Assembly (NCBI GenBank): GCA_016906335.1
Contig: JADEYG010000003.1
Span: forward strand, 868,001-932,000
Direction of reading: 5' to 3'
DNA: 64,000 nucleotides
DNA from: Novakomyces olei
Lineage: Eukaryota; Ascomycota; Novakomycetes; Novakomycetales; Novakomycetaceae
The position numbers and the translations under genes are program-made. Shown piece by piece: positions 47,901 through 61,495 of the stretch (position 1 is its first letter; the number at the start of each line of letters is the position of its first letter). The notes beneath the pieces were generated by a model. The model made no database searches. It worked only from the letters and a program-made list of their open reading frames with translations, and was not told where the DNA came from.

Positions 47901-50880
47901 ATGACGACAGTCATACCTCGAGAAGACGAGGGCGGCGACCGCGCCCCCTCGCCAGCGGCGACCGTCAGAAGATCAATGTCGACTTCAAGGCAACGTGCGG
48001 AATCTTACTCGCGACACGATATGCAGGAAATTGCACACGCGGAACGTACAGTATCACGAATTCAGGAGGAAGAAGGCGAAGATGATCACGATGACACTGC
48101 TTCGCGAGGACTGCACCGCTCAAAGAGTAAAAAGGTATGAAAAGGCAAAGGACATGCTTTTTTAGAGTGATTTTTAGTTTTTTTATAAAATAACCGGTTT
48201 TGATACTAATTGTTAGGATGAAATGGACGAGTTTGAACGGCTTACGCGCCCCGATGTTGTAGCACCTAAACCATTTAGACCGCCAGAAGAGCCACTGACA
48301 ATGGTGGGCAAAGCGTTCAAATTTCTGCACAAAACAAATTTTATTTTCCGGTACCTTGTGTACATTATCCCGGTGGGTGTTCTCCTCCTCGTACCGATTA
48401 TTATGGGAGCCGCCCGTGGAGACGTCCATAATTGGTCGGTGGGAGGTGTGGAGCTGATGTGGATGGGAATCTGGTGGGAGATTATTTGGCTGACGCTGTG
48501 GGCTTCCAGGGTAGCCGCCAAAATGATGCCTTACTTGGTGGCAGTTTTTGTTTCCCTTTTTTCCAATGACTACAAGACTTACAAGGACATGTCTGTCGCA
48601 CTTGAACCCCCCATCACACTGTTTTTCTGGTGGCTTTCTATCGTTGTTTCCTTCCGTCCTATCTGCAAGGAGCATAATATCCACGGGAATACTGGCCTGC
48701 TCACCTGGCAAAAGCAAGCCTGGCGGGTTATGCTCGTCATTTTCATTGCCATGGTAATCAACTTGGTAGAAAAAATTATTATTCAGTTAATTGCCATCTC
48801 TTTCCATCGTCGCCAGTACGAAGACCGGATTGTAATGAACCGGTTTGCCATTGACCAGCTGGCTAAATTGTACGATTATTCGAGAAAGCGATCAAAACTG
48901 TTTGAATCTGAAGTCAAGCACGGGCACAAGGAGAACTTTTTCAAGTTTGCCAACCGCAAAGAAGGCGATAGATCGGGCGGACTGACTCCCGAGGAAGATC
49001 CCGGGACACTGACTCCCAACATCGACAAGGCACTGCTACGGACGCAAGATGTCATGAATACTACTATGAAGGGAGCCAAAAAAGCAGTCGCCTCTGCGGG
49101 CGATGCTATTGGCAAAATGGCGGGAGAAATCGGGAACCGCAGAGTAGAAAACTCTACTGCTCCAAGGCAAGTAGTCCTGCAGCTGATCTCTACAACGTCT
49201 GGTGCACAAACACTAGCGCGGCAATTATTCAAGACGTTCCTTAAACCCGACCGGGACAGTATTAATCAGGAAGATTTGATGCCCGTCTACCAGGTGACTT
49301 CGTTTGACGGAGTTAAGGAGACAGTGCAGACTAATCAGGAAGAGCTGGACGCAGCCTATCAGCTGTTTGACAAGGATATGAATGGCGATCTGTCCTGCGA
49401 AGAGCTCGAGTGGTCGTTTGTCGAGATTGGCAGGGAGAGAAAGGCAATTATGAGCAGTCTGAAGGACCTGGATAACGCGGTTAGCAAGCTGAACGATATC
49501 CTAATGGTTATTGTATCCATTATTGTCATCTTGATTTTTCTGTGCATGATTGCCTCTGGGTTCAGTGGCATTCTCACCTCTGCCGGAACAACACTTCTGG
49601 GCCTTTCCTGGCTGTTTTCTGCTACTGCACAAGAATTGCTGGCAAGTATTGTCTTTGTCTTTGTCAAGCACCCCTTTGACGTGGGCGACCGTATCGATGT
49701 GCAGTTCAATGGGGCAGTTACCTCACTGATAGTAAAAGAAATCAGTTTGCTAGCAACCGAGTTTAAAGGACTCGATAATAAAATCTACCAGGCACCCAAC
49801 AATGTCCTCAACCAGCTCTTTATCCTGAACCACAGGCGTACGGGCCAAGTGGCGGAGGCAGTCTTTGTCAACCTTAAATTTGGCACTACACTTGAGCAGA
49901 TAATGGCCCTGAGGGATGCTCAAGCGGACTTTGTGCGACTGGAAAAACGGGATTTTACTGCGGATGTGGTGACAGAGCTTTGCGATATTCCTGACTTGTT
50001 GATGGTTAATTTAAAGGTCGTCTTTTTCCACAAGAGCAACTGGCAAAACGAGGGCTCCAGGATGGCTCGTCGTAACAAGTTTATGTGTGCATTAATGACG
50101 AATATCCAAGCACTCGGTATCGAACCGGCGCTCAACTTGCAACCGGGCAAAACGCAAGTCAGCCCTGTTTACCTCGCCTACCAGCAGCCCCCACCGGGCT
50201 ACAGTCCGCCCCGGCCTGGCCCTGGAGGCAGTGGCAGTACCGGCAACAGTGCTGGTATCGGCAGCAGCAACTCTGCCTCTGACGGCCACGAGGCCAACTA
50301 TAACCATCCTCAACTGCACTCGGCCCTTCGAAGGGGCCCGTCTGTGTTGCAGGCGAGAAAGCACGTTGATTTCTCTCTCGGAGCGGCCGATATGGTCTCA
50401 CGCGACCCAACAACTGACCTCGACGATACGTGGAAACCCAATGTTCCGGAAGTTGCACTGGAGCAAAATGGATCAGAAGACCAACGCAGGCAGGCAGAAT
50501 TGCGACGTCGACGGGCCACAAGCACAGGTCCTTCAGAGGCTTCACGCTCGCCCTCACGAGCAAGTGCTGGACCTCTTTCGCAGCATACAGCCGGACGGCC
50601 TTCAGTCGATGACGGAGCCAGTGTACGCAGTCGGCCAAACAGGTTTGGGTTTATTCCTTCACTGCACAGAAAGAGTGAGAGTGAAAACCATAATGCTGCT
50701 CCAGATGACGCAGGAGAGGACGTTGAAAAGTTTGCTGATTCCCAGGGACACGCAATGTCCCCTGTATCCACTGCTCAAGAGTTTCACTCGCCCCGGCTGC
50801 CGAACCCTGTCGACCGAGTTCCCAGCGAAGCAGTGGATGATGTCAGTTCTATACAGGAAAGTATCCGTCGAGTGCAATAG
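47901..50880 (+). CDS. MscS-type mechanosensitive channel with EF-hand (Msy1/Msy2-like)
   Basis: Ion channel of the MscS family as in fission-yeast Msy1/Msy2, which sit in ER membranes and control Ca2+ release on hypo-osmotic shock. Exon 1 is 47901-48134 and exon 2 is 48217-50880, giving 965 residues. The charged N-terminal region (about 1-110) is followed by four hydrophobic spans. An EF-hand loop with DKDMNGDLSCEE lies at about 462. The pore helix region IVSIIVILIFLCMIASGFSG is near 507, then the beta domain HPFDVGDRIDVQFNGAVTSLIVKEI. The last 280 residues are disordered and Ser/Pro-rich. The EF-hand has Asp/Asn at the expected calcium-coordinating positions. The family is absent from baker's yeast. 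Confidence 0.92.
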
Positions 50881-51265
50881 CCGTTTCTCCACACGTCACA
50901 AGCAGGCTCTTTTGACTCGTGAAGGCAGGCCGGCTCTTTTGTATCACCTGACCCACCCATCTTTGCTATATGCTTTTTATGAACTCTTCTACGCGTAGAT
51001 GCTTGACGGCAGCCTTTGGTCTGTCTTTTTTCTTGGCAAGATCACTGTTTATTAATTCCGTAACTTTCCCATTCTTTAGTTCCGTGTCTCTGCTTGTTTA
51101 TATGATTATTTATTTTGGATGCGATCGTGCTGCGTTGGATAGACTTTATTTTCTGTATTTCCTGCATCAGCTACGAAGGATGCGGATACTGCGAAAGCAA
51201 CGAAACTGGCGCAATTGATTGGTTGCTCAACGATTTGAGCCAGATGTACTTTGAATCAAATTATA

Positions 51266-51365
51266 CAATAAATACAATAAATACAATAAATACAATAAAT
51301 ACAATAAATACAATAAATACAATAAATACAATAAATACAATAAATACAATAAATACAATAAATAA
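51266..51365. repeat. 9-bp tandem repeat ATACAATAA, about 11 copies
   Basis: Near-perfect repeat upstream of the ribosomal protein gene. Confidence 0.95.
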
Positions 51366-51451
51366 ACAAAGTCGCTACACACAATATTTGTCATGTAATA
51401 CAATTACATATGCCACCTAACACTATTATACTATTATGATAAAAACGTATA

Positions 51452-51464
51452 TAGGGTAGGGTTA
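51452..51464 (+). promoter_or_regulatory. TAGGGTAGGGTTA element of the RPL29 promoter
   Basis: Resembles the TTAGGG-type sites that Tbf1 uses on ribosomal-protein promoters in many ascomycete yeasts. Its position (about 90 bp before the ATG) fits such a role. Binding is inference. Confidence 0.5.
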
Positions 51465-51545
51465 TAGTAGTCACACAGACTCGGTGATTGCCAAACAAAA
51501 CAATATAGATTATTCAACGACTGCACTTGTGTGTTAAACGTCGCA

Positions 51546-51786
51546 ATGGCCAAGTCAAAGAATCACACGAATCACAACCAAAACAAGAAGGCGCACAAGT
51601 ATGTGAAATTGTTTTCAGTCGATATCTAACACTGTAATCAGGAACGGCATCAAGAAGCCGAAGGTGCACCGATATCCGTCATTGAAGTACCGGGATCCCA
51701 AGTTTCGACGCAACCACAAGTTTGCGCTCCACGGCACTCAGCGAGCCCTCAAGGAGAAGAAGGAAGGCAAGCGCGATACTGTCTAA
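51546..51786 (+). CDS. RPL29: 60S ribosomal protein eL29
   Basis: Two exons, 51546-51598 and 51642-51786, encode 65 residues. The protein starts MAKSKNHTNHNQNKKAHKNG and continues IKKPKVHRYPSLKYRDPKFRRNHKFALHG split around the join, which is the full eL29 sequence pattern: very basic, with Lys/Asn/His-rich ends. The intron is 43 nt (GTATGT donor, CTAACACTGTAATCAG branch and acceptor). Too short for simple ORF calling, but unambiguous. Confidence 0.96.
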
Positions 51787-52164
51787 GCTCTCTGTCGAGA
51801 AGAGTGATACGACAACGTCAATTATGTATTGAGCGCACATAAACACATTAAAGCATTCTCATCAAATTGATCTCCATGTAATTTTCCAATCCTTGAATGT
51901 AGCGATTTCGTTGGGCGAGCTGAAGTATAGTTCGGATATAGTTCAAGAACGAATGGTTTGATAGGATTTGAACAGAAATTGAAGATTGGCACCAAATCTC
52001 GAATGACCTAAAAGACGAATGAAATTTGGGTAAGGTTGGCGACTATACAAGATATTTACCAGTCTATCAGTTCTGGATTCAATGTACAAGATCCAATAAT
52101 TATAGATGGTATCAATACTGCAATCGACCATTAAGATCGATGGTTTTGCCCGGCATGCATTGCC
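51787..52164. other. Convergent spacer RPL29 / CDC40
   Basis: No gene was recognised. Confidence 0.4.
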
Positions 52165-54104
52165 CTAATCCCAATACTTTACAAGGCCTAAAACAAGTTA
52201 GCGACATTTATGAAACTCAATCCCAACATACCATCACGAAGACCAGCTGTGGCCACCTTGGACGTCTCCTGCGGATTCCACGCCAAAGAAATACACGGCC
52301 CTTCGTGTGCCTTTATCTTACTCAGTAATGCACTTGTTTTCCAATCTAAAATACAAGTCAGCCATGTAAAAATATTATTTGATAACAAATAAGCGTACCC
52401 CAAAAACAGGCATATCCTCCAGCATCGCCAGACATAATGAAACGACCATCAGGCGAGAAATTTACTTGCACGGCATAACCTCCGCAACCCTCACCCTTGA
52501 AGATCTTGCGACGGTGACGGCGGAACTTGTCTTCTGCCTGAAAGACCAGGATTTCATTCGCGAGAGACTGGGCAGCGACGTATTTCCCAGAAGGATGAAG
52601 GGCCACTGATGGCATAGAGTGCATTGTGGGATCGGCCACAAATTTGATAGGCACTGGGATCCCATACTCCCAAACTCTCAAAGACTTGTCGTCTGAAGTA
52701 GTCATAAACCGCCGATTGCGGTCCACAAAAGTCACTGTATTTACGGGTCCAAGATGATGATCGTACTCTTGCACAATTTCTGCTGTTCGTGTATCAAACT
52801 GTACAATCTTCTTGTCAGACATGCCGGCCAGGAACTCGTGCTTGTACTCCTCCGTAGGGTTGAACCGGACACAATGAGGCAGCTTCCCAGTCGTAAACCG
52901 GCTCACTACTTGACCCGTCTCTGTATCCCATAGCTTGATGTACCGATCAAAGCTGGCCGTCAAAAATTGCCTTCCGTCGTTGGTAAAACAGGTATCGGTA
53001 ATAGTCTTTTTATGGCCAGAGTAGCTACGCAGTAATTCTCGTTCGTGGAAACAGTCCCATAGCTTCGCTTTACCATCCATTCCGGCAGACAGTAAAAGGT
53101 GGCCATGCCTTGGGAAAAACTTGACTGTCGAGACGCCTTGGGGATGAGCGTTCCACGTTTTTATAGAGCGCTTAGGTAAAAAGCATTCTTGCTCTCCAGG
53201 ATCTTTGTCCAAGTTTATGTCCAAATCCTGAGGGACATGCATGTACGTCCGCCCCAAGTAATCGTACATACTAGAGCCATGGAATACCGATTTTTCTGTG
53301 TCCTTTTTACGCGTCTCCACGGGGTTTGCTGCTTGTTCTATAGGCTTTTCGACTTTTTGTTCCTCCTCATCCTCCTCCTCCTCCTCCTCTCCTTCTTCAT
53401 CATCTTCATACCCCGGACTAGACTCTTCAGCAACGTACCGAGCCCAGGGGCCCTTGTACTCTCCGTCGCCTTCGACGACAGCCACGTCACCAAAATCTTC
53501 TCGTTTCCTTTTGAGCGCTGAAATCACCTCTCTCTCTGTCCGTGAATTTGTTACTGTAGCTGCAATTTCTTGTGCTTTATTCCGATCGCCCACGTACCGA
53601 TTTTGGCCAATCGCACTCACCGATGGATCAGCGGCAAAGCCATAGCGCTGAAACGATCTGTGCTGTTCGTTAAACGCTTCTGGTGCAAAGAACTGATCTT
53701 CTGCGTAGCCTATTAAATTAGTAAACCTGTTTAAAGATAAAAGTCTCTTTTTCAAGGTCAGGGTATCTTCATTTCAGACATTACCTGTAGGAATATTCCT
53801 GCGATCCAAACTGCTCTTTGCTCCAAAAGGCGTCTCTGGTCCAAGACTCGGTTTGTGCATATCTTTCCAAGCGACGTTATACGTCATCTCGTTATTCGCA
53901 GTGTTGGCGACAATCATTTTCCTGTGCTGAGCGTCCTAAACGTTAGTTTGGCAATACTATGCTGGTCAGTACCTCCAGGCTCACTGAGGGCGCTGCTTTT
54001 ACTTGGCCCATATTTTGAGCCACAGATTTCCGCTGAGCATTCGCATTTGACGGCACCGCGTCCGCCTCTACGCTATCGTCGCTGCCGTACCCTTCAACTA
54101 ACAT
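52165..54104 (-). CDS. CDC40: Pre-mRNA splicing factor CDC40/PRP17 (WD40)
   Basis: WD40 protein needed for the second step of splicing. Five exons: 54104-53973, 53935-53785, 53709-52399, 52345-52232 and a 23-nt last exon 52187-52165, giving 576 residues. The N-terminus MLVEGYGSDDSVEAD and the block HKPSLGPETPFGAKSSLDRRNIPTGYAEDQFFAPEAFNEQHRSF are characteristic of the family, given here as the joined reading in pieces. An acidic linker follows, then PKRSIKTWNAHPQGVSTVKFFP and seven WD blades, for example LLLSAGMDGKAKLWD and ITDTCFTNDGRQFLTAS. The chain ends GLRDGLVKYWD, the final residues being supplied by the last tiny exon. It is divergent from NBS1. Confidence 0.93.
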
Positions 54105-54137
54105 GCCGTGCTACCATTAGTCGCAGCGCAATTGCTC

Positions 54138-54379
<242 letters not shown>

Positions 54380-54425
54380 CGTCGTGCATGCAGCTGCAAT
54401 CTTCATCGGCAGCTGAGTCTGTTGA

Positions 54426-57220
54426 ATGTGGGTACTGAGCGGGATTGACGGTATTCTAGGAGGTAAAATTTTAAAAGGCTTTTAATTTCAATAAAGTCTG
54501 TTAATGTAAAAGGCAAACAGTACTGGCTTGAACCTGGTCGAGAGTATGGTGTGGGGCGTAGAGGTATTAAACGCAGACTGTATACCATTGTGATTTTAAT
54601 GAAAAGGCCCCGATATTTTTGCTCAATATACGGCCGCAATAAGCAAGGCTCATATGGTTCTTCGTGTCGAGTCATTAAGCGACAATCCATATGTACGAAC
54701 GATGAGTCTTATTGACTTTAATGCTAATCGGCCTTTTAGAACAACCCGCTAAGGTCGCGAGTATTTGTCAAGGATCTTAAATCAAAGTTTCATACGCTTG
54801 TCAATGGGAAGATCCTGGGCGAACCAGAGCATTTGCTCACCGGAACGAGCAATCTTATTCGTATGGGCCAGAGCAATCCTGATCATTTAAGGTTGGCCAT
54901 TTACCACCGCACTCTGTTTTCCTTCCTGCTAGTTTTCGATATATATCTTTGTCAACATTTGTTAATTCGCTGACAGCCTAAACTGGGTACCTTGCACTAT
55001 TGCTTGCTCGCCATCGTTAGCTGAAGAAGCCACTAGTCTCAACATGCATGGTACGTTTTACAGTTCATTTATCTGATCGCAGACATAAAGACGACGAGTA
55101 CTCCTTACACAGGCGCGTACTGTGCTTGTTTTGACTCCAAGGAAATTGGAGCTCTTGAAGCGTACATTGCCGACGTACAGTTGGTCTCTATTTCTTTCTG
55201 GACACGGTTAAAGGCGTGGGCACTGGCCGATACCTTTCCCAAGGAATTCGATCCTCCTAAGCCTAGAGACTTCCCTATTGATAATGGAGCCATCAAACCT
55301 GTTTTGAGGCCGTCTAAGAATTTGCTAAAGGGCATCAAATTTGGGTTTGAGACAGTTTTTTTGGTACGTGTCAAATCACTAAGAGTTTTCTAATCCACAG
55401 AGGGACCAATACCTTCGAGCAATATCACTTGCAGAGGGGAAAGCAGTCGTATGCGAAGGGAACACGTTTGATTATTTTGTGAGCGACAAGCCAAACAAAG
55501 TCACGTATGCTAAATCTTTTGTTTATTCTAATAAGGTAGCAATGTGCCACATGTCTCGTTTGACCTTTTGTTCAAAATTATATACACAAACGACCTGAGT
55601 CTGTTGCCTGCCCGGCGAGCGCAAAATGATGCCGAAACTGAAAGTTTCGACACTTTTAATGAACAGTCTACAAAATCTTCTAAACCTGCCGGACAGGAGC
55701 CAAAAAGCCGCCCGACAATACCCGTTGTAGCCGATCAACCATTGGCGAAAAAGAGGACTCTGACAAAGGTTTGGAATTTTTAAAAATTTTTTGCTCAAAC
55801 ATTTAACCAGTTTTCAGCAATTTTCCAGTTGTTTTTAACTTTTATGTTGCAAATCTAATCCTGCAGGCGCCTATTGCGACAGAAACTGATTTTATGAAAG
55901 ACATATTCAATTTTGGCGGTATGGATCCCCTCGATTCTGCGCCCAAAATACCCTCACAAACCAAAGAAGGGACTGGCCACAAAATTACCGATCATCACAA
56001 AAATACTGATCAGCCTGCCTCTCGTCCAGCAAAAAGATTGAAAAGGCTAGAGAGCGCGATGGTTCAGGACGACCCCAAATCATGGGACATTTTTGGCTTT
56101 GCGTCTCCGCAAGCAAAGACCAGCTCATCGACTTTGCAACCCGCAAACAGCTCTCAGACCCGTCGGGATACACAGGGAGAGCTTTGTAGATCAGTCCCGT
56201 CTCAGGGCAGCAGACCATCTCGTAAACCTACAGTGCTGGAGACTCTTGCGCCGTCAAACGCAGAATTCAAGAACAAACAGGCTGACGCCGCACAGAACGA
56301 AACGACTTTGACTCACGATCCTTTGAACAACCAACAAGAAACTGCGGCCTTCCCCAGCGAAGCCAATCCGTCGAAAAGGGCATTAACAGGCAGTACAAAC
56401 AAGCCTGCTTCCCAGCGAAAACGGACTGTATTTACGGTTGACGATGAAGCGTTTCTTGATCGCACGTTTGAGCGATTAAATAGTGATCTCGTCCCCGTTA
56501 GCGGTGCAGAGTCTCACAGCTCTTGGCTCGACGACCTTGAACGGAACAGTCGTCGCAACGATTTGGCTGTTGTACAGACGTTTGACATTCAGCCCAGATC
56601 ATTTTCTAATACTAATACGCCACTGTCCCCTGTGCGGCGCTGGCAGAATACTCCAAATTTCAAGGGATTTCAAAGTGTAAGTTAAATTTATTTATTTTGC
56701 TTTATTGTTTAAAATTATTTTCTTGTATTCATGCTTTTTATTATGTCCAGTTTCAGATATAAATAATTTCAACTCTTTGTTCCTGCTTTAAATTCATTAA
56801 TTTTTTTAAAATGTCCTGATTTCGATTTTAATAAAGTTTAATCCCTATCATTTCGATTATTAATATAATCAGCCTTGCTTTCTAACCATACACTAGAACA
56901 AATTGAGAAACAATTTAAGGCCGCGCAGGTATCAGCCAAAGCTGGCAACAGTACCAATGGAGGAGTACAGGCCGCCTTCATTCGGTATTGGTCAAGGTAG
57001 GAACAACACTGTAAAACCTCTTATAAAAGCTATTATATATACAACTAACTCTCAAGACATTGAATGGGCTCAAGATAGGCATTCCACGGAATCCACGAGA
57101 CAAACTGTTAATGTATCTACAAGAGAGCGGCCAACAGCGGCCAGCTCACATAACGCCCCGCTCTTTATGGCCGAGGAGGATGACAGTGACGAAGATGATC
57201 CTCTAAAGTTCCGACTGTAA
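54426..57220 (+). CDS. NBS1: MRN-complex subunit NBS1/XRS2 (FHA-BRCT-BRCT)
   Basis: DNA double-strand-break sensor partner of Mre11-Rad50 and activator of Tel1/ATM. Ten exons: 54426-54462, 54513-54563, 54607-54692, 54740-54891, 54977-55050, 55083-55363, 55401-55504, 55540-55768, 55867-56676 and 56897-57220, all joining in frame to 715 residues. The start MWVL is typical. The FHA domain (about 1-115) carries YGVGRRG, ISKAHMVLRVE and VKDLKSKFHTLVNG. BRCT1 (about 118-205) begins LNWVPCTIACSPS and BRCT2 (about 215-300) follows PSKNLLKGIKFGFE. A long disordered part then leads to NFKGF near 600, like the Mre11-binding NFKxF motif, and the C-terminus is EEDDSDEDDPLKFRL, like the ATM/Tel1-binding acidic-plus-aromatic tail. 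The N-terminal exons are split by introns as short as 32 nt, so the gene would be missed by ORF calling. Confidence 0.88.
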
Positions 57221-57439
57221 TTGATGTCGTCTTTGAGTTAGAAGCTGGCAATACATAAAAATAAAACAGAAAAATGTATATACAAATTATTCAAATACCC
57301 CTTACATATTTACAATAATTTCAATAATAAAGACAAACAGTAATGGGAGAATACTAAACACATACACATAAATACAAACAAAACGAAAATACAACGATAA
57401 TGGCAATCAGCCTACCCACATATCAGCAACGTAAAGCTG

Positions 57440-58625
57440 CTAATGCAAAGCCTTGGACGTCAGCCTCTTCGAGGCCAACAGCACAATAAAAGTGTACCGA
57501 GAAAACAGCTCTCGGAAATAAAACAGGATAGCCTGTGTCAAAACTGCCTTTGTAATTTGTGCATTCATCCCCGTATAACAGCCACGAATACCATTCTTTT
57601 TAAAGGCTGCGCGTACAATCTGCAGGGAAGATTGCTTGGGTGCCTCTTCACCATCCAAATTCTTTACTGGCCTAGCTTGCATTCGTGTTTTTGCCATTAT
57701 ATACGGATATGTGGCAATGGTGGCCACAGTCTTTGCCAGCGCGCCCACTAGAAAGGCCTCTCCGGGAGTAAGAGTGCTAGAATAATAAGAGTTTTTTGAT
57801 GTACGCCGTTCGATTATGAGCCTCTCAAGACGGGCAAAAAGGCCATAAGTTATAGCCGGATTACCACACAAAACTACTGACGGCTTCAATCCGGAATACA
57901 GACCCGTCCAACCGTCCTTGGCGACTATTTCTCGAACTGCTTCTTTAAATGACAATTCATGATCACTGGTTTGCTGCCTTGTAGTACAGACAGAGACAGG
58001 GATAGTGCATAGTTGAGCAAGTATTCCTGCAAGGGCCCCAAGCAAAAGTTCCTCTGCGGTTCCTACTAAATTAGTAAAAGCGCCGAAAATGAGCAGAGTA
58101 ATTCGGCGGACTCAAATACAAACAGAGTAGATGTATGAAAATGCTTATGGTTTGTCCAAAAGGTGATTTGACTAAACAGCATGAAAGCTCGAACGCGTAT
58201 TTACTCAATATTAAAAAAATCCAAATTAACAAATGAAAAAGTAAATTAATTAATTAATTAAGAATTAAAAAAAATACAAAACCATCAAACTGTAAATTTG
58301 TCTAAACTCAAGTCATACCCAGCTTCTGATGTGCCCTGGACCAATTTGAGCGTAAAAACTTGTACCAGTAAAAATAAGTAAACGCTGAAGAAGCTGTCCC
58401 GACCAGACTGCTGCTTATTCCGCGGTACAAACCCTGTACGCCGTGCATCTCAAAGATCTGACGAAAGAGACTGGAAGCCGAGGCTTTAGCTGACTCGCCA
58501 TTGTGACCGTGGATCTGTAGCCTTGTCTTTACAATATCTAACGGGTAAACCACAGAGTTGGCAAAGACTGCCGCTGAAGCTCCGGCAAGAGCGTCTGCCC
58601 ACGCTGGCAATTGCTCTTCGGACAT
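57440..58625 (-). CDS. Peroxisomal adenine-nucleotide carrier, ANT1/PMP47 type
   Basis: Mitochondrial-carrier-family protein, likely exchanging ATP for AMP across the peroxisomal membrane to supply fatty-acid activation. Two exons, 58625-58319 and 58065-57440, give 310 residues. Three carrier repeats are visible: repeat 1 with YPLDIVKTRLQI, repeat 2 with the degenerate IPVSVCTTRQQ, and repeat 3 with YPYIMAKTRMQA, each followed by a GLYRGI/GLYSGL/GCYTGM motif. The opening LPAWADALAGASAA and the VFANSVVYPLD context match PMP47/ANT1 rather than other carriers. The C-terminus has no SKL-type signal, as expected for a membrane protein. The intron is 253 nt. Confidence 0.82.
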
Positions 58626-59182
58626 TGGATTCCGTTCCCCACAGTTACGCGGGAGATAACGTGGAGAAGGTTAGTGAGTAAATAATATAAAGAGAGGTTT
58701 ATAGTAGAATACAGCTAATGATAAATTGCCGGTTTATTCGTAATAAAATAAATAAATAGATAAATAAAGATAAATAAATAAATAATTAATTAATTAATAA
58801 AGAAATAAAATAGAGATTATCTAGCAAATTATCGCCAATATATTGATCAATCTTTACACATTTAATTAGACGCATAATCAATTACATACAAAAAGGAACC
58901 ATACGTGCGCAAAGGCCATCATAGTCATCATTCGAACTGCCTTTTGACTAATCATTTCAAAACAAAGACAGATAGACTTGTGATGTAATTTTCTTTTCTA
59001 AATTAATTTTCGCCATTGTATCAAATGTAGGCACAAAACATGTCACGCAAGAGTCAGGTGAGACGGCGGCGTTTGTACTGAGGACATTCTCCACTTTACA
59101 CTATAAATGCCTCGTCAAAGTATCCCTCCTTCTCCCAACTTACACATCTCCAATCTTGATCTTTTACCACGCAATATCCAAA
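58626..59182. other. Divergent intergenic region
   Basis: Contains short TAAA/TTAA tracts near 58743-58800. Promoters for the carrier (-) and the unknown basic protein (+). No gene was recognised. Confidence 0.4.
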
Positions 59183-59749
59183 ATGAGCCGTGAACTCTAC
59201 GAGCAAACAGTGCAGCAATGCTGTGACCCACTAAATCACGGAGTGCCATTGCTCTCAGACATGAATCTGGAACACAACAAATCCTTCTGGGCCAATACTG
59301 CCTTTGAGGTGCTTTTGGGTACGGACGCGGGCCAGAGCCAGCATCAGCATCGCGACCGTACCAAATGCGAGATTAGATTCGGAGACTCTCGCCAGTCTTG
59401 CCGACTCGACGAGGCATTGAAAATGAAAGCAGGAAACAAGAACGTTTCCATTATTGCCCGCTGCCGATGCCTACAATCAGATCGGCGTAAACAGATCAGC
59501 TATATTGTCACTTCGAAAAACCAGTCGAGGTTTGAGCTCTGTGATGCTTGCTCTGACGATTTCTTCTATACTCACCCAGACGGCTGGGGAGTGGTCGAGT
59601 ACCAAAAGGACTACAATATCTACGGACCATTGCAAAGCAGCAACACTGGTGGCCGCAGCAAGTTTAAGCAATCGCTAAATAGAAGCAAGCGAGTAGTCGA
59701 GAGACCAAGACCACGTAGAGCTGCTGCCGCAAACCGCAAGCGTGCTTAA
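59183..59749 (+). CDS. Uncharacterised basic protein with clustered cysteines
   Basis: A single exon of 188 residues from the ATG at 59183, which has AAAATG context and a pyrimidine-rich leader. I do not recognise the family. The N-terminal half contains CCDP and WANTAFEVLLGTD, then ten cysteines overall. A pair ARCRC and ELCDAC are separated by 23 residues (C-x-C-x23-C-x2-C), which could bind zinc. An aromatic segment, DDFFYTHPDGWGVVEY, follows. The last 45 residues are strongly basic (RSKRVVERPRPRRAAA), suggesting nucleic-acid binding or nuclear localisation. Coding character is supported by length and regular composition in a region where random frames are short. Confidence 0.65.
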   Translation: MSRELYEQTVQQCCDPLNHGVPLLSDMNLEHNKSFWANTAFEVLLGTDAGQSQHQHRDRTKCEIRFGDSRQSCRLDEALKMKAGNKNVSIIARCRCLQSDRRKQISYIVTSKNQSRFELCDACSDDFFYTHPDGWGVVEYQKDYNIYGPLQSSNTGGRSKFKQSLNRSKRVVERPRPRRAAAANRKRA

Positions 59750-59944
59750 TCTGATTGAGCCCGAATTTGTTTTGAGCACGAGTCTGTTTTGAGCCAATTG
59801 CGTATAATACTCGATCGATTAATAATATCATAATCATCCTGGTTGAACTTGTAACATTGCTGCTCAAGCTCGAGCAAGCAGCAAATGATGTGTGCCGTAG
59901 AAAATTGGAAGGAAAATAATTATAAAATAATCTCCATGTTCAAA

Positions 59945-61495
<1,551 letters not shown>

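Larger units (their letters stand above)
50881..51545. promoter_or_regulatory. Spacer and RPL29 promoter
   Basis: Holds a 9-bp tandem repeat (51266-51365) and a TAGGGTAGGGTTA element at 51452-51464, 82-94 bp before the RPL29 ATG. Confidence 0.5.

Noticed and set aside
47965-48717. 250-codon minus-strand frame opposite the MscS gene
   Set aside because: It runs antisense across an intron and conserved coding sequence of the channel; composition matches a shadow frame.
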